A DNA stretch of 64,000 nt from Nibribacter ruber (GTDB lineage: Bacteria; Bacteroidota; Bacteroidia; Cytophagales; Hymenobacteraceae). This document shows, piece after piece, positions 51,490 through 60,383 of the stretch; position 1 is the first letter of the stretch; each line of letters starts with the position of its first letter. The translations under genes and the position numbers were made by a program. A model generated the notes under the pieces. It was not told the origin of the DNA. It saw only the letters and a list, made by a program, of their open reading frames with translations, and did not search any database. The DNA is taken from assembly GCF_009913235.1 (NCBI RefSeq), contig NZ_CP047897.1, positions 2,851,001 to 2,915,000 on the forward strand, given 5' to 3'.

Positions 51490-51527
51490 CGTTTTTGGCC
51501 TGTTTCCCAGAAAACAGGCCAAAAACG
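51490..51527. repeat. 40-nt palindromic repeat, copy 23 (consensus-like)
   Basis: CGTTTTTGGCCTGTTT and AAACAGGCCAAAAACG flank CCCAGA; the arms are fully paired and match the family consensus. It ends 12 bp before the stop of the convergent epimerase gene. Confidence 0.9.
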
Positions 51528-51539
51528 ATTCTACCAAAC

Positions 51540-52616
51540 TTACCCTAACTTCACGCCGTGCCCAGGCGCATCCAAATCCAACGTCAAATGCGGGCCATTT
51601 TGTGCAAAGCCACCGGTGAAGGGATGGCTGGCGATGAAAAGTGGTGTATCCAAATCCACGAAGTCAAATCCGCCTAAGCCGGCCGCGAAGTGCGCAGAGA
51701 AACTCATGGCCAAGATACTTTCTACCATGCCGCCAATCATCAAACGCAGATTATAGGCTTTGGCCAGGCTCACCATTTCCAGGGCTTCCAACACCCCGCA
51801 TTTCATCAGTTTGATGTTGACAACAGCCGCACTTTGGTCATGGGCCAGCCTGATTACATCTGAACCGTTACGCGCCGACTCATCTGCGGCAATGGGGAAA
51901 GGGCTGGCAGTTGCCAACAGTTGCAAATCTTCCCAATCTTCTCTGGGAAGCGGCTGTTCCAGCAACACCACCGGTATTTGGGCCACTTGTAAACGGTGGA
52001 CAAAGTCTTGGGCACGGGCCAGGTCATAGCCGCAGTTGCCGTCAATAATCAAGTTAGCCCCCGGCGCAGCACTGTGAATAGCCTGGATTCTTCTGAAATC
52101 ATAATCCACATCCACGCCTTCGGTTTTTACCTTGATGGTAGAGAAGCCCCGGTCCATGATAGACTTGGCAGAGGCAACAGCATGGGCTTCGTCTCCGGCG
52201 GTGATGGTCAAATCCGTTTCCAGTTCAGTACCCACCCCTCCGAAGAATACATACAAGGGCATGTTGTAATGCTGGCAGAGCGCGTCTAACATGGCCATCT
52301 CCAATCCACATCTGGCGGAGGGCGCTTCATGGGCGATTTCATCCAGATTCTTGGCCAGTGTGCGCCATTCCCGCACGTCTTGGTTTACCAGATGGGTTTC
52401 CAGCACCACCAAAGCGCCAAGGGTGCTGGTCTGGGTTTCGCCGTTGACCGCCGGAAATGGAGCAGCTTCGCCCAAGCCCACGGTTCCGTCTGCCAGTTCC
52501 ACGCGTATCAAGACGTTCTCTACCTGGTACTGAGTGCCGGTGGCTATGGCGAAGGGTTCTTTCAAATCCAGGTCCAGCGGTTGATAGGTGACGGAGACGA
52601 TGCGGGTAGGGGTCAT
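51540..52616 (-). CDS. Dipeptide epimerase (L-Ala-D/L-Glu type, enolase superfamily)
   Basis: A 358-residue enolase-superfamily enzyme of the mandelate racemase/muconate cycloisomerase group. Catalytic lysines are Lys162 and Lys164 (TIKVK) and Lys269 (NIKLMK); metal ligands are Asp192 (IDGN), Glu220 (LLEQPL) and Asp245 (ADES). The DLDTPL block at 321-326 is the substrate-binding signature of dipeptide epimerases. It probably epimerises L-Ala-D-Glu or related dipeptides from recycled peptidoglycan. The exact dipeptide specificity cannot be read from the sequence. Confidence 0.9.
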   Translation of the reverse strand: MTPTRIVSVTYQPLDLDLKEPFAIATGTQYQVENVLIRVELADGTVGLGEAAPFPAVNGETQTSTLGALVVLETHLVNQDVREWRTLAKNLDEIAHEAPSARCGLEMAMLDALCQHYNMPLYVFFGGVGTELETDLTITAGDEAHAVASAKSIMDRGFSTIKVKTEGVDVDYDFRRIQAIHSAAPGANLIIDGNCGYDLARAQDFVHRLQVAQIPVVLLEQPLPREDWEDLQLLATASPFPIAADESARNGSDVIRLAHDQSAAVVNIKLMKCGVLEALEMVSLAKAYNLRLMIGGMVESILAMSFSAHFAAGLGGFDFVDLDTPLFIASHPFTGGFAQNGPHLTLDLDAPGHGVKLG

Positions 52617-52713
52617 AGGGGATGGTGGTTAGTGAGCAGACAAGAAAAGAAAGATTCTGGCTAATCTCAACAGATAAGACTAGACCAGACAGCAAGCAGC
52701 TAGGATGCCCGTG

Positions 52714-52753
52714 CCGTTTTTAGGCTGTTTTCTGGAAAATAGGCAAAAAACGG
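52714..52753. repeat. 40-nt palindromic repeat, copy 24
   Basis: CCGTTTTTAGGCTGTTTT and AAAATAGGCAAAAAACGG with centre CTGG, the reverse orientation. It lies in the divergent spacer between the epimerase and exporter genes. Confidence 0.86.
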
Positions 52754-52793
52754 AGGTTTCCAATAGGTGACCGCTCACCACCCAATTATTCCG

Positions 52794-52801
52794 TACCTTT
52801 G
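52794..52801 (+). promoter_or_regulatory. Candidate -7 element for the exporter-ileS unit
   Basis: TACCTTTG, an exact TAnnTTTG match 17 bp before the ATG at 52819, implying a leader of about 11 nt. No clear -33 element. Confidence 0.5.
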
Positions 52802-52818
52802 CGGGATTATTGAGGATT

Positions 52819-55317
52819 ATGTGGACTAGACTTGCGATTTTTATCATAAAACAGCGCTTACCCCTAATAGCGCTGTTAGCCGTCATGACCGCGTTTATGG
52901 CCTACAAAGCCAAGGACGTAGAAATGACCTATGACTTTGCCAAAGTAGTATCAGCCGATGACCCGGACATGATGTACTACAAACGGTTCCATGACCAGTT
53001 CGGCGAAGACGGAAACGTATTGGTGGCGGGCATGCAGGACAGCAGTGTGTATGAACTGGCCAACTTCAAACATCTAAGCGACCTTTCTAAAAACTTAAAC
53101 AATGTGGAAGGCGTGACGGCGGTCATCTCGCTTCCTAACTTAATCAACATCTCCAAAGACACGGTAGAGCGCAAATTTACCACCAGTAAAATTTTTGAGC
53201 CGTTCCCACAGAGTCAACAACAGTTAGATTCTCTGCTCAAGAAGGTACAGGAACTGCATTTCTACGACGGCCAGATTATCAACCAAAAAACGGGTGCCAC
53301 ACTCCTGGCCATCACGGTAGACCCGGCCTACCTTAATTCTTCTAGAAGAGCATCCGTGATGAACAACATCATGACGCTCACAGATGATTTCTCGGCCAAG
53401 ACCAAAATCAAACTCCACTTGGCGGGGCTTCCGTTTGTGCGGGCCATCATGACCACCAAGGTAGCCGATGAGATGAAGCTGTTCCTGTTGCTGGCTTTGG
53501 TCGTAACGGGTGTCACACTGTATCTGTCCTTCCGGTCTATGTCAGCGGTAGTGTTCCCGCTGTTGATCATCAGTCTGGCGGTGATTTGGGTATTGGGGAC
53601 TATATCCTTGATGGGCTACAAAATCTCGCTTTTGACGGGTTTGATTCCGGCCATCATAGTCGTGATTGGGGTTCCCAACTCCACGTACTTGCTGGCCACG
53701 TATCATCAGGAGTTCAGGAAGCACGGGAACCAGGTGCTGGCCATGGCACGGGTGATTAGCAAGCTGGGCCTGGTGATTTTCATCAACAACGCTACCACGG
53801 CCATCGGGTTCATTGTGTTCATGTTCACAGACATTGCCATTCTCTATGAGTTTGGGGTAGTGGCCGGGGTAAATACCTTCGTGACGTTCTTGTTGTCCAT
53901 TATTCTGGTGCCGGCGGTGTTCATTTATTTGAAGCCCCCCACTGAGAAACAGCTCAAGCACCTGGACGCCCGCACGCTTACCAAACTGTTGGAGTTCATG
54001 GATTACCTGGTGTTGAAAAAGCGCGGGTTCATCTATGGCTTTACCATTGCATTGGTGGTGCTGGGAAGCTGGGGTGTCTACAAAATGAAGGCCGTTTCTT
54101 ACATGGTAGATGATCTGCCCGAAGAAAGCAGTGTGAACAAAGACCTTCAATTCTTTGAGCACCATTTCAACGGGGTCATGCCGCTGGAGATAGTTGTCAA
54201 CACGGGTCAGAAACAGGGGGTGCTAAAATTGCCCAACCTTCGGAAGATGGAAGAACTGGAAAACTTCCTGCAGACCCAGCCCATCCTGACCACGCCTATC
54301 TCTATTGTGGGACTGGTGAAGACGGCCACCCAGTCCTTTTATAACGGTGACGAAAGCTCGTTTAGACTGCCAGACAATACGGAACGTAACTTCATCTTCA
54401 GTTACCTGGCCAAGCAACCCAAAGCCGAAACCCAGAAGCTGCTCAGAAGCTTCGTGGACAGCACCGGACAGGAAGCGCGCATCTCTTTAAAGGTAGCAGA
54501 TGTTGGTTCGCAGGAGTTGGATTCCTTGATCATCAACAAACTCAAACCAGAGATAAGAAAGATTTGGGGCGGCGAGGACGTGAAGATCACCGAGGAAGGC
54601 AACACCATGAATTTCACGCGGGTAGACAGTGATCGGAAGCAGTCGGTGAGTTTGACGGGTACTACGCTCTTGTTTATAAAAGGCAATCAGTATTTGATAG
54701 ACAGTTTGGGATCAAGCTTGCTGCAGGCGTTCATTGCGGTGATATTGATTGTGGTTTTCCTGTTCAGGACGTCCAAATCTGTGATCATCACTTTAATTCC
54801 CAACATCATTCCCTTGTTATTAGTGGGCGGATTTATGGGCTTTTTCAACATCGCTTTAAAGCCGAGCACGGCACTTATCTTCACCATTGCGTTGGGGATA
54901 ACCGTAGACAACACCGTGCACTTTCTGGCTTACTACAGACACACGTTAGTAGCCAATGGCTTTAACGTGATGAAGGCTATTAGCACCAGTATTGTGGAAG
55001 CAGGAACCAGTATGATCTATACCACGGTTACATTGTTCTTCGGGTTTGGTATCTTCGCTTTTTCAGAGTTTGGGGGTACCAAGGCGCTGGGCGTTTTGAT
55101 GGCCTTGACCTTGCTCATTGCCTTGTTCACCAACTTGATTATTTTACCGGCCTTGCTGGTGAGCTTTGACAAAGGAAAATATATCCATGAGTCAGATGCA
55201 CCCATTCAAGATTATGACGAGCTTTATACCCAAGACGCTGAAGAGCTGAACGAAGCTTTGTCTGAAGACATTAAGAAATCAACGAACCTAGATACGGAGA
55301 AGAAAGGTGAAGTATAA
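52819..55317 (+). CDS. RND-superfamily (MMPL-type) exporter
   Basis: An 832-residue inner-membrane transporter of the RND/MMPL group with two repeated halves. Each half has one helix, a large periplasmic loop and five more helices; the second-half helices include AFIAVILIVVFLF and ALGITVDNTVHFLAYY, where the Asp is the probable proton relay. The first half has VVIGVPNSTYLLATYHQEF at the matching position. Family members move lipids, hopanoids or sterol-like molecules. The substrate is unknown. Its last 11 bp overlap ileS, which suggests coupled translation. Confidence 0.88.
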   Translation: MWTRLAIFIIKQRLPLIALLAVMTAFMAYKAKDVEMTYDFAKVVSADDPDMMYYKRFHDQFGEDGNVLVAGMQDSSVYELANFKHLSDLSKNLNNVEGVTAVISLPNLINISKDTVERKFTTSKIFEPFPQSQQQLDSLLKKVQELHFYDGQIINQKTGATLLAITVDPAYLNSSRRASVMNNIMTLTDDFSAKTKIKLHLAGLPFVRAIMTTKVADEMKLFLLLALVVTGVTLYLSFRSMSAVVFPLLIISLAVIWVLGTISLMGYKISLLTGLIPAIIVVIGVPNSTYLLATYHQEFRKHGNQVLAMARVISKLGLVIFINNATTAIGFIVFMFTDIAILYEFGVVAGVNTFVTFLLSIILVPAVFIYLKPPTEKQLKHLDARTLTKLLEFMDYLVLKKRGFIYGFTIALVVLGSWGVYKMKAVSYMVDDLPEESSVNKDLQFFEHHFNGVMPLEIVVNTGQKQGVLKLPNLRKMEELENFLQTQPILTTPISIVGLVKTATQSFYNGDESSFRLPDNTERNFIFSYLAKQPKAETQKLLRSFVDSTGQEARISLKVADVGSQELDSLIINKLKPEIRKIWGGEDVKITEEGNTMNFTRVDSDRKQSVSLTGTTLLFIKGNQYLIDSLGSSLLQAFIAVILIVVFLFRTSKSVIITLIPNIIPLLLVGGFMGFFNIALKPSTALIFTIALGITVDNTVHFLAYYRHTLVANGFNVMKAISTSIVEAGTSMIYTTVTLFFGFGIFAFSEFGGTKALGVLMALTLLIALFTNLIILPALLVSFDKGKYIHESDAPIQDYDELYTQDAEELNEALSEDIKKSTNLDTEKKGEV

Positions 55318-58300
55318 CGAGTATAAACAACTGGACTATGCGAATCTTGCCGAAGAGGTAAGAGCCTACTGGAAACAGAACCGCATATTTGAGAAATCAG
55401 TGGAAACCCGCGAGGGGCAGGAGAGCTTCGTGTTTTATGAAGGGCCGCCCTCTGCCAACGGCGCTCCGGGCATTCACCACGTGATGGCCCGCGCAGTAAA
55501 AGACATTTTCTGCCGGTACAAAACCCTGCAAGGCTTTCAGGTGCAACGCAAAGGCGGTTGGGACACCCACGGTCTACCCATTGAGTTACAGGTAGAGAAA
55601 GAGTTGGGCATCACCAAGGAAGACATCGGCAAGACCATCTCTGTGGAGGAATACAATGCCCGTTGCCGTGAAACCGTGATGCGGTTCAAGGACCAGTGGG
55701 ATGACCTTACTGAGCGCATGGGCTACTGGGTAGACCTGGACAACCCGTACATCACCTTTGACAACAAATACATTGAGTCTAACTGGGCCTTGCTCAAGAA
55801 GCTCTATGACAAAGGCTACCTCTACAAAGGCTACACCATCCAGCCATTCTCTCCAGCGGCCGGTACTGGTTTGTCTAGCCATGAACTGAACCAGCCGGGC
55901 ACTTATCGCAACGTGAAGGACACGTCCATTGTGGCGCAGTTCAAAATCCAGCAGAGCGAGAAGTCTGACTTCCTGTTCCAGGACAGCCAAGACAACTACT
56001 TCCTGGCGTGGACAACTACGCCTTGGACGCTTCCGGCCAACACCGCGTTGGCGGTGGGTAAGAACATCAAGTATGTGCAGGTAAAGACGTTCAACCCGTA
56101 CACTTTTGCGCCTATTACGGTGGTATTGGCCAAAGACCTGGTGGGTAAGTACTTCTCAGAGAAAGCCAAAGAAGCTTCTTTTGAAGACTTTAAACCTGGG
56201 GATAAAGTAATTCCTTTCCACATACTACAAGAGTTTACCGGCGAGCAAATCAAGGATGTGACCTATGAGCAGTTGATGCCCTACGTACAGCCAGACAAGC
56301 CAGCCTTTAGAGTTGTGATTGGCGACTTTGTCACTACGGAGGACGGTACCGGTATTGTGCATATCTCACCTACGTTTGGTGCGGATGACTTTAGAGTGGC
56401 CGCCCAGAATGACATTCCGGCGCTGTTGGTAATGGATGAGAACGGTAAGCCTTCTCCACTGGTGAACCGCCAGGGACGCTTTGTGCAAGAGGTAACGGAC
56501 TTTGCCGGAATGCCTGTCAAGAACTATGACAAGCTAGACGAGAACGGCGCTGACTACAAGAGCACTGATGTATTAATCGCTATCAAGCTCAAAGAAGAAG
56601 GCAAGGCGTTCAAGGTAGAGAAGTACGAGCACAGCTATCCACACTGCTGGCGTACGGACATGCCTATCTTGTATTACCCACTGGACAGCTGGTTTATCCA
56701 GACCACGGCGGTAAAGGCAAGACTGATAGAACTGAACAAGACCATCAACTGGAAACCAGAATCTACCGGCGCCGGTCGTTTTGGTAACTGGCTGGAGAAT
56801 CTGGTGGACTGGAACTTGTCACGGTCCCGCTATTGGGGAACGCCCTTACCAATCTGGCGCACCGAAGACGGCACCGAGGAAATCTGCATAGGGTCTGTAG
56901 CGCAGTTGGACAAAGAGATTGAGCGCAGTATCCAGTTAGGGTTCATGCAGGAGAATCCGTTGCGCAAAGGCAAGCCGGCACCCAAGCCTGTACATACTGG
57001 CACTAAGGATGAGAAAGAGGCGAACAATTTACTAGAGTTCGCCGGCGAGTTTGCTCTTAGTCCTACCGGAAATGAGGAGCCCCGCGAAGAATTCTACCTG
57101 ACGGACATTGACTACGACGGCTTCGACTTGCATAGACCGTATGTGGATAACATCATCCTGGCCAGCGCCAAAGGTGAGCCTATGCAACGTGAGACGGATT
57201 TAATTGACGTTTGGTTTGACTCGGGTGCCATGCCGTATGCACAGTGGCATTACCCATTTGACAACCATGATAAGTTTAAGGCCAACTTCCCGGCAGACTT
57301 CATCGCCGAAGGCGTAGACCAAACCCGTGGCTGGTTCTTTACTCTGCATGCACTAGCGGTAATGCTGGAAGACAGCGTGGCATTCAAAAATGTGATTGCC
57401 AACGGGCTGGTATTGGACAAGAACGGCAACAAGATGAGCAAACGCCTAGGCAACGCCATTGACCCGTTTGAGACCATCGGTCGTTTCGGACCAGATGCCA
57501 CCAGATGGTACATGATTGTGAACGCGCCACCATGGGATAACCTCAAGTTCAACCTGGACGGCGTCACCGAGGTTCAGCGCCGTTTCTTCGGGACCTTGCA
57601 GAACACGTACTCGTTCTTTGCGCTATACGCGAATTTGGACGGTTTCACGTTCCAAGAAGGAGACGAGGTACCGGTAAGCCAGCGCACCGAAAGCGACCGT
57701 TGGATCATCTCGCGTTTGAACACCTTGGTTAGAGAAGTAGAAAGCTACTTTGATGACTATGACCCAACCAAAGCGGCTAGAGCCATCCAGGACTTCGTGG
57801 CAGATGAATTGAGCAACTGGTACGTGCGCCTGAACCGTAAACGCTTCTGGAAAGGCGAACTGAATCAAGACAAAAAAGCCGCTTACCAAACGCTATACAC
57901 ATGTCTAGAAACCGTGGCCAAGTTGGGAGCGCCTATCGCGCCGTTCTACATGGACCGTCTGTTCCTGGATTTGAACCGCGTGAGTGGTCGTAGCCTATCT
58001 GAGTCTGTGCACTTGGAGCGTTTCCCGCTAATCAATGAGAACCTAGTGGATACTGATTTGGAAGAGCGCATGCAGTTGGCCCAAAGCGTTTCTTCACTGG
58101 TGCACTCGCTGCGCAAGAAGCAGATGATCAAAGTGCGTCAGCCGTTGAGCCGTATCCTGGTACCTATCCTGGATGACAAGATGAAGACCCAGTTGCAGGC
58201 CGTAGAAGACCTGATCCTCTCTGAGGTGAACGTGAAAAGCGTGGAATATCTGGAAGACACGACCGGTATCTTGGTGAAGAAAATCAAGCCTAACTTCAAA

Positions 58301-58807
58301 CGCCTGGGCCAAGTATTCGGACCTAAGTTGAAGATAGTGGCCGCACAGATTCAGGAGATGGGCCAAGAGGACATTGCCCGTATGGAGCGCGAAGGCTTCT
58401 TTGAGATTGCCGTGGACGGTGATACCACCGTGTTGAGCCGGGAGGATGTGGAAATCATGTCAGAGGATATCCCGGGTTGGCTGGTGGCTTCTGAAGGCGC
58501 CATCACAGTAGCTTTGGACATTACCATCACAGAAGAGTTGCGCTTAGAAGGAATGGCGCGTGAACTGGTAAATCGTCTGCAGAACCTGCGCAAAGATAGC
58601 GGCCTGGAAGTACAAGACAAAATCAGGGTCTACATTCAGGACGGACAGGAAGAAGTGCGCGCCGCCTTGCAACTCTTCGGCAACTACATAGCTGAAGAAG
58701 TACAAGCCGTAGACTTGGCCTTGGTGCCTAACTTAGAAGGAACAGACGCCACCGTGCTGGACATGGAAGGCCTTTCTTTGCCGGTTCGTATAGAAGTAGC
58801 GCGCTAA
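55307..58807 (+). CDS. ileS: Isoleucyl-tRNA synthetase, IleRS2 type with GXHH signature
   Basis: A 1166-residue class I synthetase that charges tRNA-Ile and edits valine. The KMSKR loop is near residue 709 (NKMSKRLGNAID) and the editing domain occupies about residues 190-420. The first signature, normally HXGH, reads GIHH (residues 55-58, 55469-55480), the altered GXHH form reported for IleRS2 enzymes that are highly resistant to mupirocin. Length and overall pattern fit the eukaryote-like IleRS2 group. The start is a GTG overlapping the exporter gene by 11 bp. lspA follows after a palindromic repeat. Confidence 0.96.
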   Translation: MKYNEYKQLDYANLAEEVRAYWKQNRIFEKSVETREGQESFVFYEGPPSANGAPGIHHVMARAVKDIFCRYKTLQGFQVQRKGGWDTHGLPIELQVEKELGITKEDIGKTISVEEYNARCRETVMRFKDQWDDLTERMGYWVDLDNPYITFDNKYIESNWALLKKLYDKGYLYKGYTIQPFSPAAGTGLSSHELNQPGTYRNVKDTSIVAQFKIQQSEKSDFLFQDSQDNYFLAWTTTPWTLPANTALAVGKNIKYVQVKTFNPYTFAPITVVLAKDLVGKYFSEKAKEASFEDFKPGDKVIPFHILQEFTGEQIKDVTYEQLMPYVQPDKPAFRVVIGDFVTTEDGTGIVHISPTFGADDFRVAAQNDIPALLVMDENGKPSPLVNRQGRFVQEVTDFAGMPVKNYDKLDENGADYKSTDVLIAIKLKEEGKAFKVEKYEHSYPHCWRTDMPILYYPLDSWFIQTTAVKARLIELNKTINWKPESTGAGRFGNWLENLVDWNLSRSRYWGTPLPIWRTEDGTEEICIGSVAQLDKEIERSIQLGFMQENPLRKGKPAPKPVHTGTKDEKEANNLLEFAGEFALSPTGNEEPREEFYLTDIDYDGFDLHRPYVDNIILASAKGEPMQRETDLIDVWFDSGAMPYAQWHYPFDNHDKFKANFPADFIAEGVDQTRGWFFTLHALAVMLEDSVAFKNVIANGLVLDKNGNKMSKRLGNAIDPFETIGRFGPDATRWYMIVNAPPWDNLKFNLDGVTEVQRRFFGTLQNTYSFFALYANLDGFTFQEGDEVPVSQRTESDRWIISRLNTLVREVESYFDDYDPTKAARAIQDFVADELSNWYVRLNRKRFWKGELNQDKKAAYQTLYTCLETVAKLGAPIAPFYMDRLFLDLNRVSGRSLSESVHLERFPLINENLVDTDLEERMQLAQSVSSLVHSLRKKQMIKVRQPLSRILVPILDDKMKTQLQAVEDLILSEVNVKSVEYLEDTTGILVKKIKPNFKRLGQVFGPKLKIVAAQIQEMGQEDIARMEREGFFEIAVDGDTTVLSREDVEIMSEDIPGWLVASEGAITVALDITITEELRLEGMARELVNRLQNLRKDSGLEVQDKIRVYIQDGQEEVRAALQLFGNYIAEEVQAVDLALVPNLEGTDATVLDMEGLSLPVRIEVAR

Positions 58808-58831
58808 AATAGTACATTTGATTCTACTTGC

Positions 58832-58877
58832 CCTTCGTTTTTGGCCTGTTTTCTAGAAAACAGGCCAAAAACGAAGG
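58832..58877. repeat. 40-nt palindromic repeat, copy 25 (perfect 46 nt)
   Basis: A mathematically perfect 46-nt palindrome: CCTTCGTTTTTGGCCTG and its exact reverse complement CAGGCCAAAAACGAAGG. Its right end is shared with a second palindrome, GAAGGTTAACCTTC (58873-58886), which lies 4 bp before the lspA ATG. Confidence 0.93.
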
Positions 58878-58890
58878 TTAACCTTCTCTC

Positions 58891-59490
58891 ATGAAGTACA
58901 CAAAATACTACCTGCTCACCTTGCTGGTGATTGCCATTGACCAGGCCGTGAAGATGCTGGTCCATTATAAGATGCAGATGGGTCTGCCCGGCGAAATTCC
59001 GGTTTTCGGCGATTGGTTCAAGCTGCACTACACGCTCAATCCAGGCATGGCCTTTGGCGTGGAGATCGGCTCTGACTATGGTAAGTTGATTTTGACTTCC
59101 TTCAGAATGGTGGCCATGGTGGGCATTGGGTACTTGGTGTATTACTTGGTAAAAACCAGAGCGCACCAAGGCTTGGTATGGTGCGTAGCCGCCATTTTAG
59201 GCGGGGCCATTGGCAACTTAATTGACAGTACCTTCTACGGTGTGTGGTTTGACAACGCCCCGTATGGCGTGGTGACGCCCTGGCTGCATGGCCAGGTGAT
59301 TGACATGTTCTACCTGGACATCTGGGAGGGTATTTTGCCGCACTGGATTCCCATCATCGGCGGAACGCCCATGTCTTTGTGGCCTATCTTCAATATAGCA
59401 GATGCGGCCATCTTTGTAGGCGTGTTAATCATTGTACTCAATCAGAACAGATTCCTGAATCAGACACCGGCTCCGCAGGTACAGGCGTAA
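58891..59490 (+). CDS. lspA: Lipoprotein signal peptidase
   Basis: A 199-residue aspartic membrane peptidase that removes signal peptides from prolipoproteins after lipidation, required by the many lipoproteins in this window. Four transmembrane helices are visible. Catalytic residues: Asp138 (HGQVIDMF) and Asp171 (FNIADAAIF); NPGMAFG and GGAIGNLID are the other family motifs. It follows ileS, a widely conserved order. Many Bacteroidota have a DksA-like gene between them; it is absent here and a perfect repeat occupies the gap. Confidence 0.96.
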   Translation: MKYTKYYLLTLLVIAIDQAVKMLVHYKMQMGLPGEIPVFGDWFKLHYTLNPGMAFGVEIGSDYGKLILTSFRMVAMVGIGYLVYYLVKTRAHQGLVWCVAAILGGAIGNLIDSTFYGVWFDNAPYGVVTPWLHGQVIDMFYLDIWEGILPHWIPIIGGTPMSLWPIFNIADAAIFVGVLIIVLNQNRFLNQTPAPQVQA

Positions 59491-59505
59491 AACCAGAATC
59501 CTGTA

Positions 59506-59565
59506 AAACGAAGAGGCGTTTTTGGCCTGTTTCCCGGGAAACAGGCCAAAAACGCCTCTTCGTTT
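59506..59565. repeat. 40-nt palindromic repeat, copy 26 (perfect 60 nt)
   Basis: The longest copy: AAACGAAGAGGCGTTTTTGG then CCTGTTTCCC, followed by the exact reverse complement of both. It lies between the convergent lspA and OmpW-like-sized barrel genes, 15 bp after one stop and 18 bp before the other, and is the only hairpin there. It is probably the terminator for both. Confidence 0.93.
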
Positions 59566-59583
59566 AAGTTACGTGACTGGAGT

Positions 59584-60192
59584 CTAGAAAGAGTAACCCA
59601 TGTTCAGGCCCACAGAAAAGATAGACGTGCCTTTGTTGTACAAATAACCAGTGGCGCGCCAGCCGAAGAACAGGCGGTTGTCACTGAAGAAGTCGTTCTC
59701 CAGGGCAATCTTTCCCCCGAAGTCCTTCTGTCGGTTATGGATGAACTGTTCGTCTGAGGTCTGACCCGGTGTGGTATTGTCACCTAGTGCTCCTTTGGCC
59801 AGGTCTACCTCTGAGCGTCTGCGTACGGCCGGGCCTGCACCAATCTTGATGGTAAAGCGGTCGTTCTCCAGCAAATCAAAGTACATGGAGGCATCAAACA
59901 TGACAAAGGCTTTTCTGGAGGTGAAGATTTTCTTGCCCTGGTCATACCTGGACGAGCTCAGATATTCACCAGACACCGTCATGTTTAATCTATCCGTCAG
60001 CTCACGGCTGTACTGGTTAGAGAACAAGGCCCCGCTATTGTCTCCCTCTACAATGTAGGCAAAAGCTACACCCGTCCGGAATGAATTTTTGTAGACGTGC
60101 TGCGCTGAGGCAGAAAAGGAGAGGGCGCCGCACAAAACGGCCACAAAGGCTGTTTTTAGGCATAGTGAGGTTAGGTAGTGGATGTGTTTCAT
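59584..60192 (-). CDS. Exported beta-barrel-like protein of unknown function
   Basis: A 202-residue protein with a signal peptide ending SASAQ. The mature part alternates aromatic and polar residues in strand-turn-strand order (NSFRTGVAFAYIVEGDNSG, LNMTVSGEYLSSSRYD, RLFFGWRATGYLYNKG) and ends in GYSF with a C-terminal aromatic, the usual pattern of a small eight-stranded outer-membrane barrel. No named family is recognised. Convergent with lspA; the shared palindrome between them probably ends both transcripts. Confidence 0.75.
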   Translation of the reverse strand: MKHIHYLTSLCLKTAFVAVLCGALSFSASAQHVYKNSFRTGVAFAYIVEGDNSGALFSNQYSRELTDRLNMTVSGEYLSSSRYDQGKKIFTSRKAFVMFDASMYFDLLENDRFTIKIGAGPAVRRRSEVDLAKGALGDNTTPGQTSDEQFIHNRQKDFGGKIALENDFFSDNRLFFGWRATGYLYNKGTSIFSVGLNMGYSF

Positions 60193-60383
60193 AAAAGTTT
60201 TTCTGTAGTAAGCTTATTAAGCGGGGGAGAATGGTCAACTTGGGGTATTGTGGCATACTTAGGTTTATCTAATTTAGTTGTATAGGAATCCCTGAATTTT
60301 TAAAGAATACCTACTGCTGACCTAAGAACCAGTAGCTTGCTGCCTCAATCAATGTTAAAATTTTTCCCTTCTGCCCCTCAACT

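Larger units (their letters stand above)
50977..51539. other. Gene-free region dense in small hairpins
   Basis: These 563 bp hold two 40-nt repeats, the glyS terminator, the second-family palindrome and several smaller dyads: GGTCTGTC-CCCT-GACAGACC (about 51261-51280) and CGAGTC-TGGA-GACTCG (about 51398-51413). No gene is seen. It looks like a landing site for small dispersed repeats. Confidence 0.55.
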
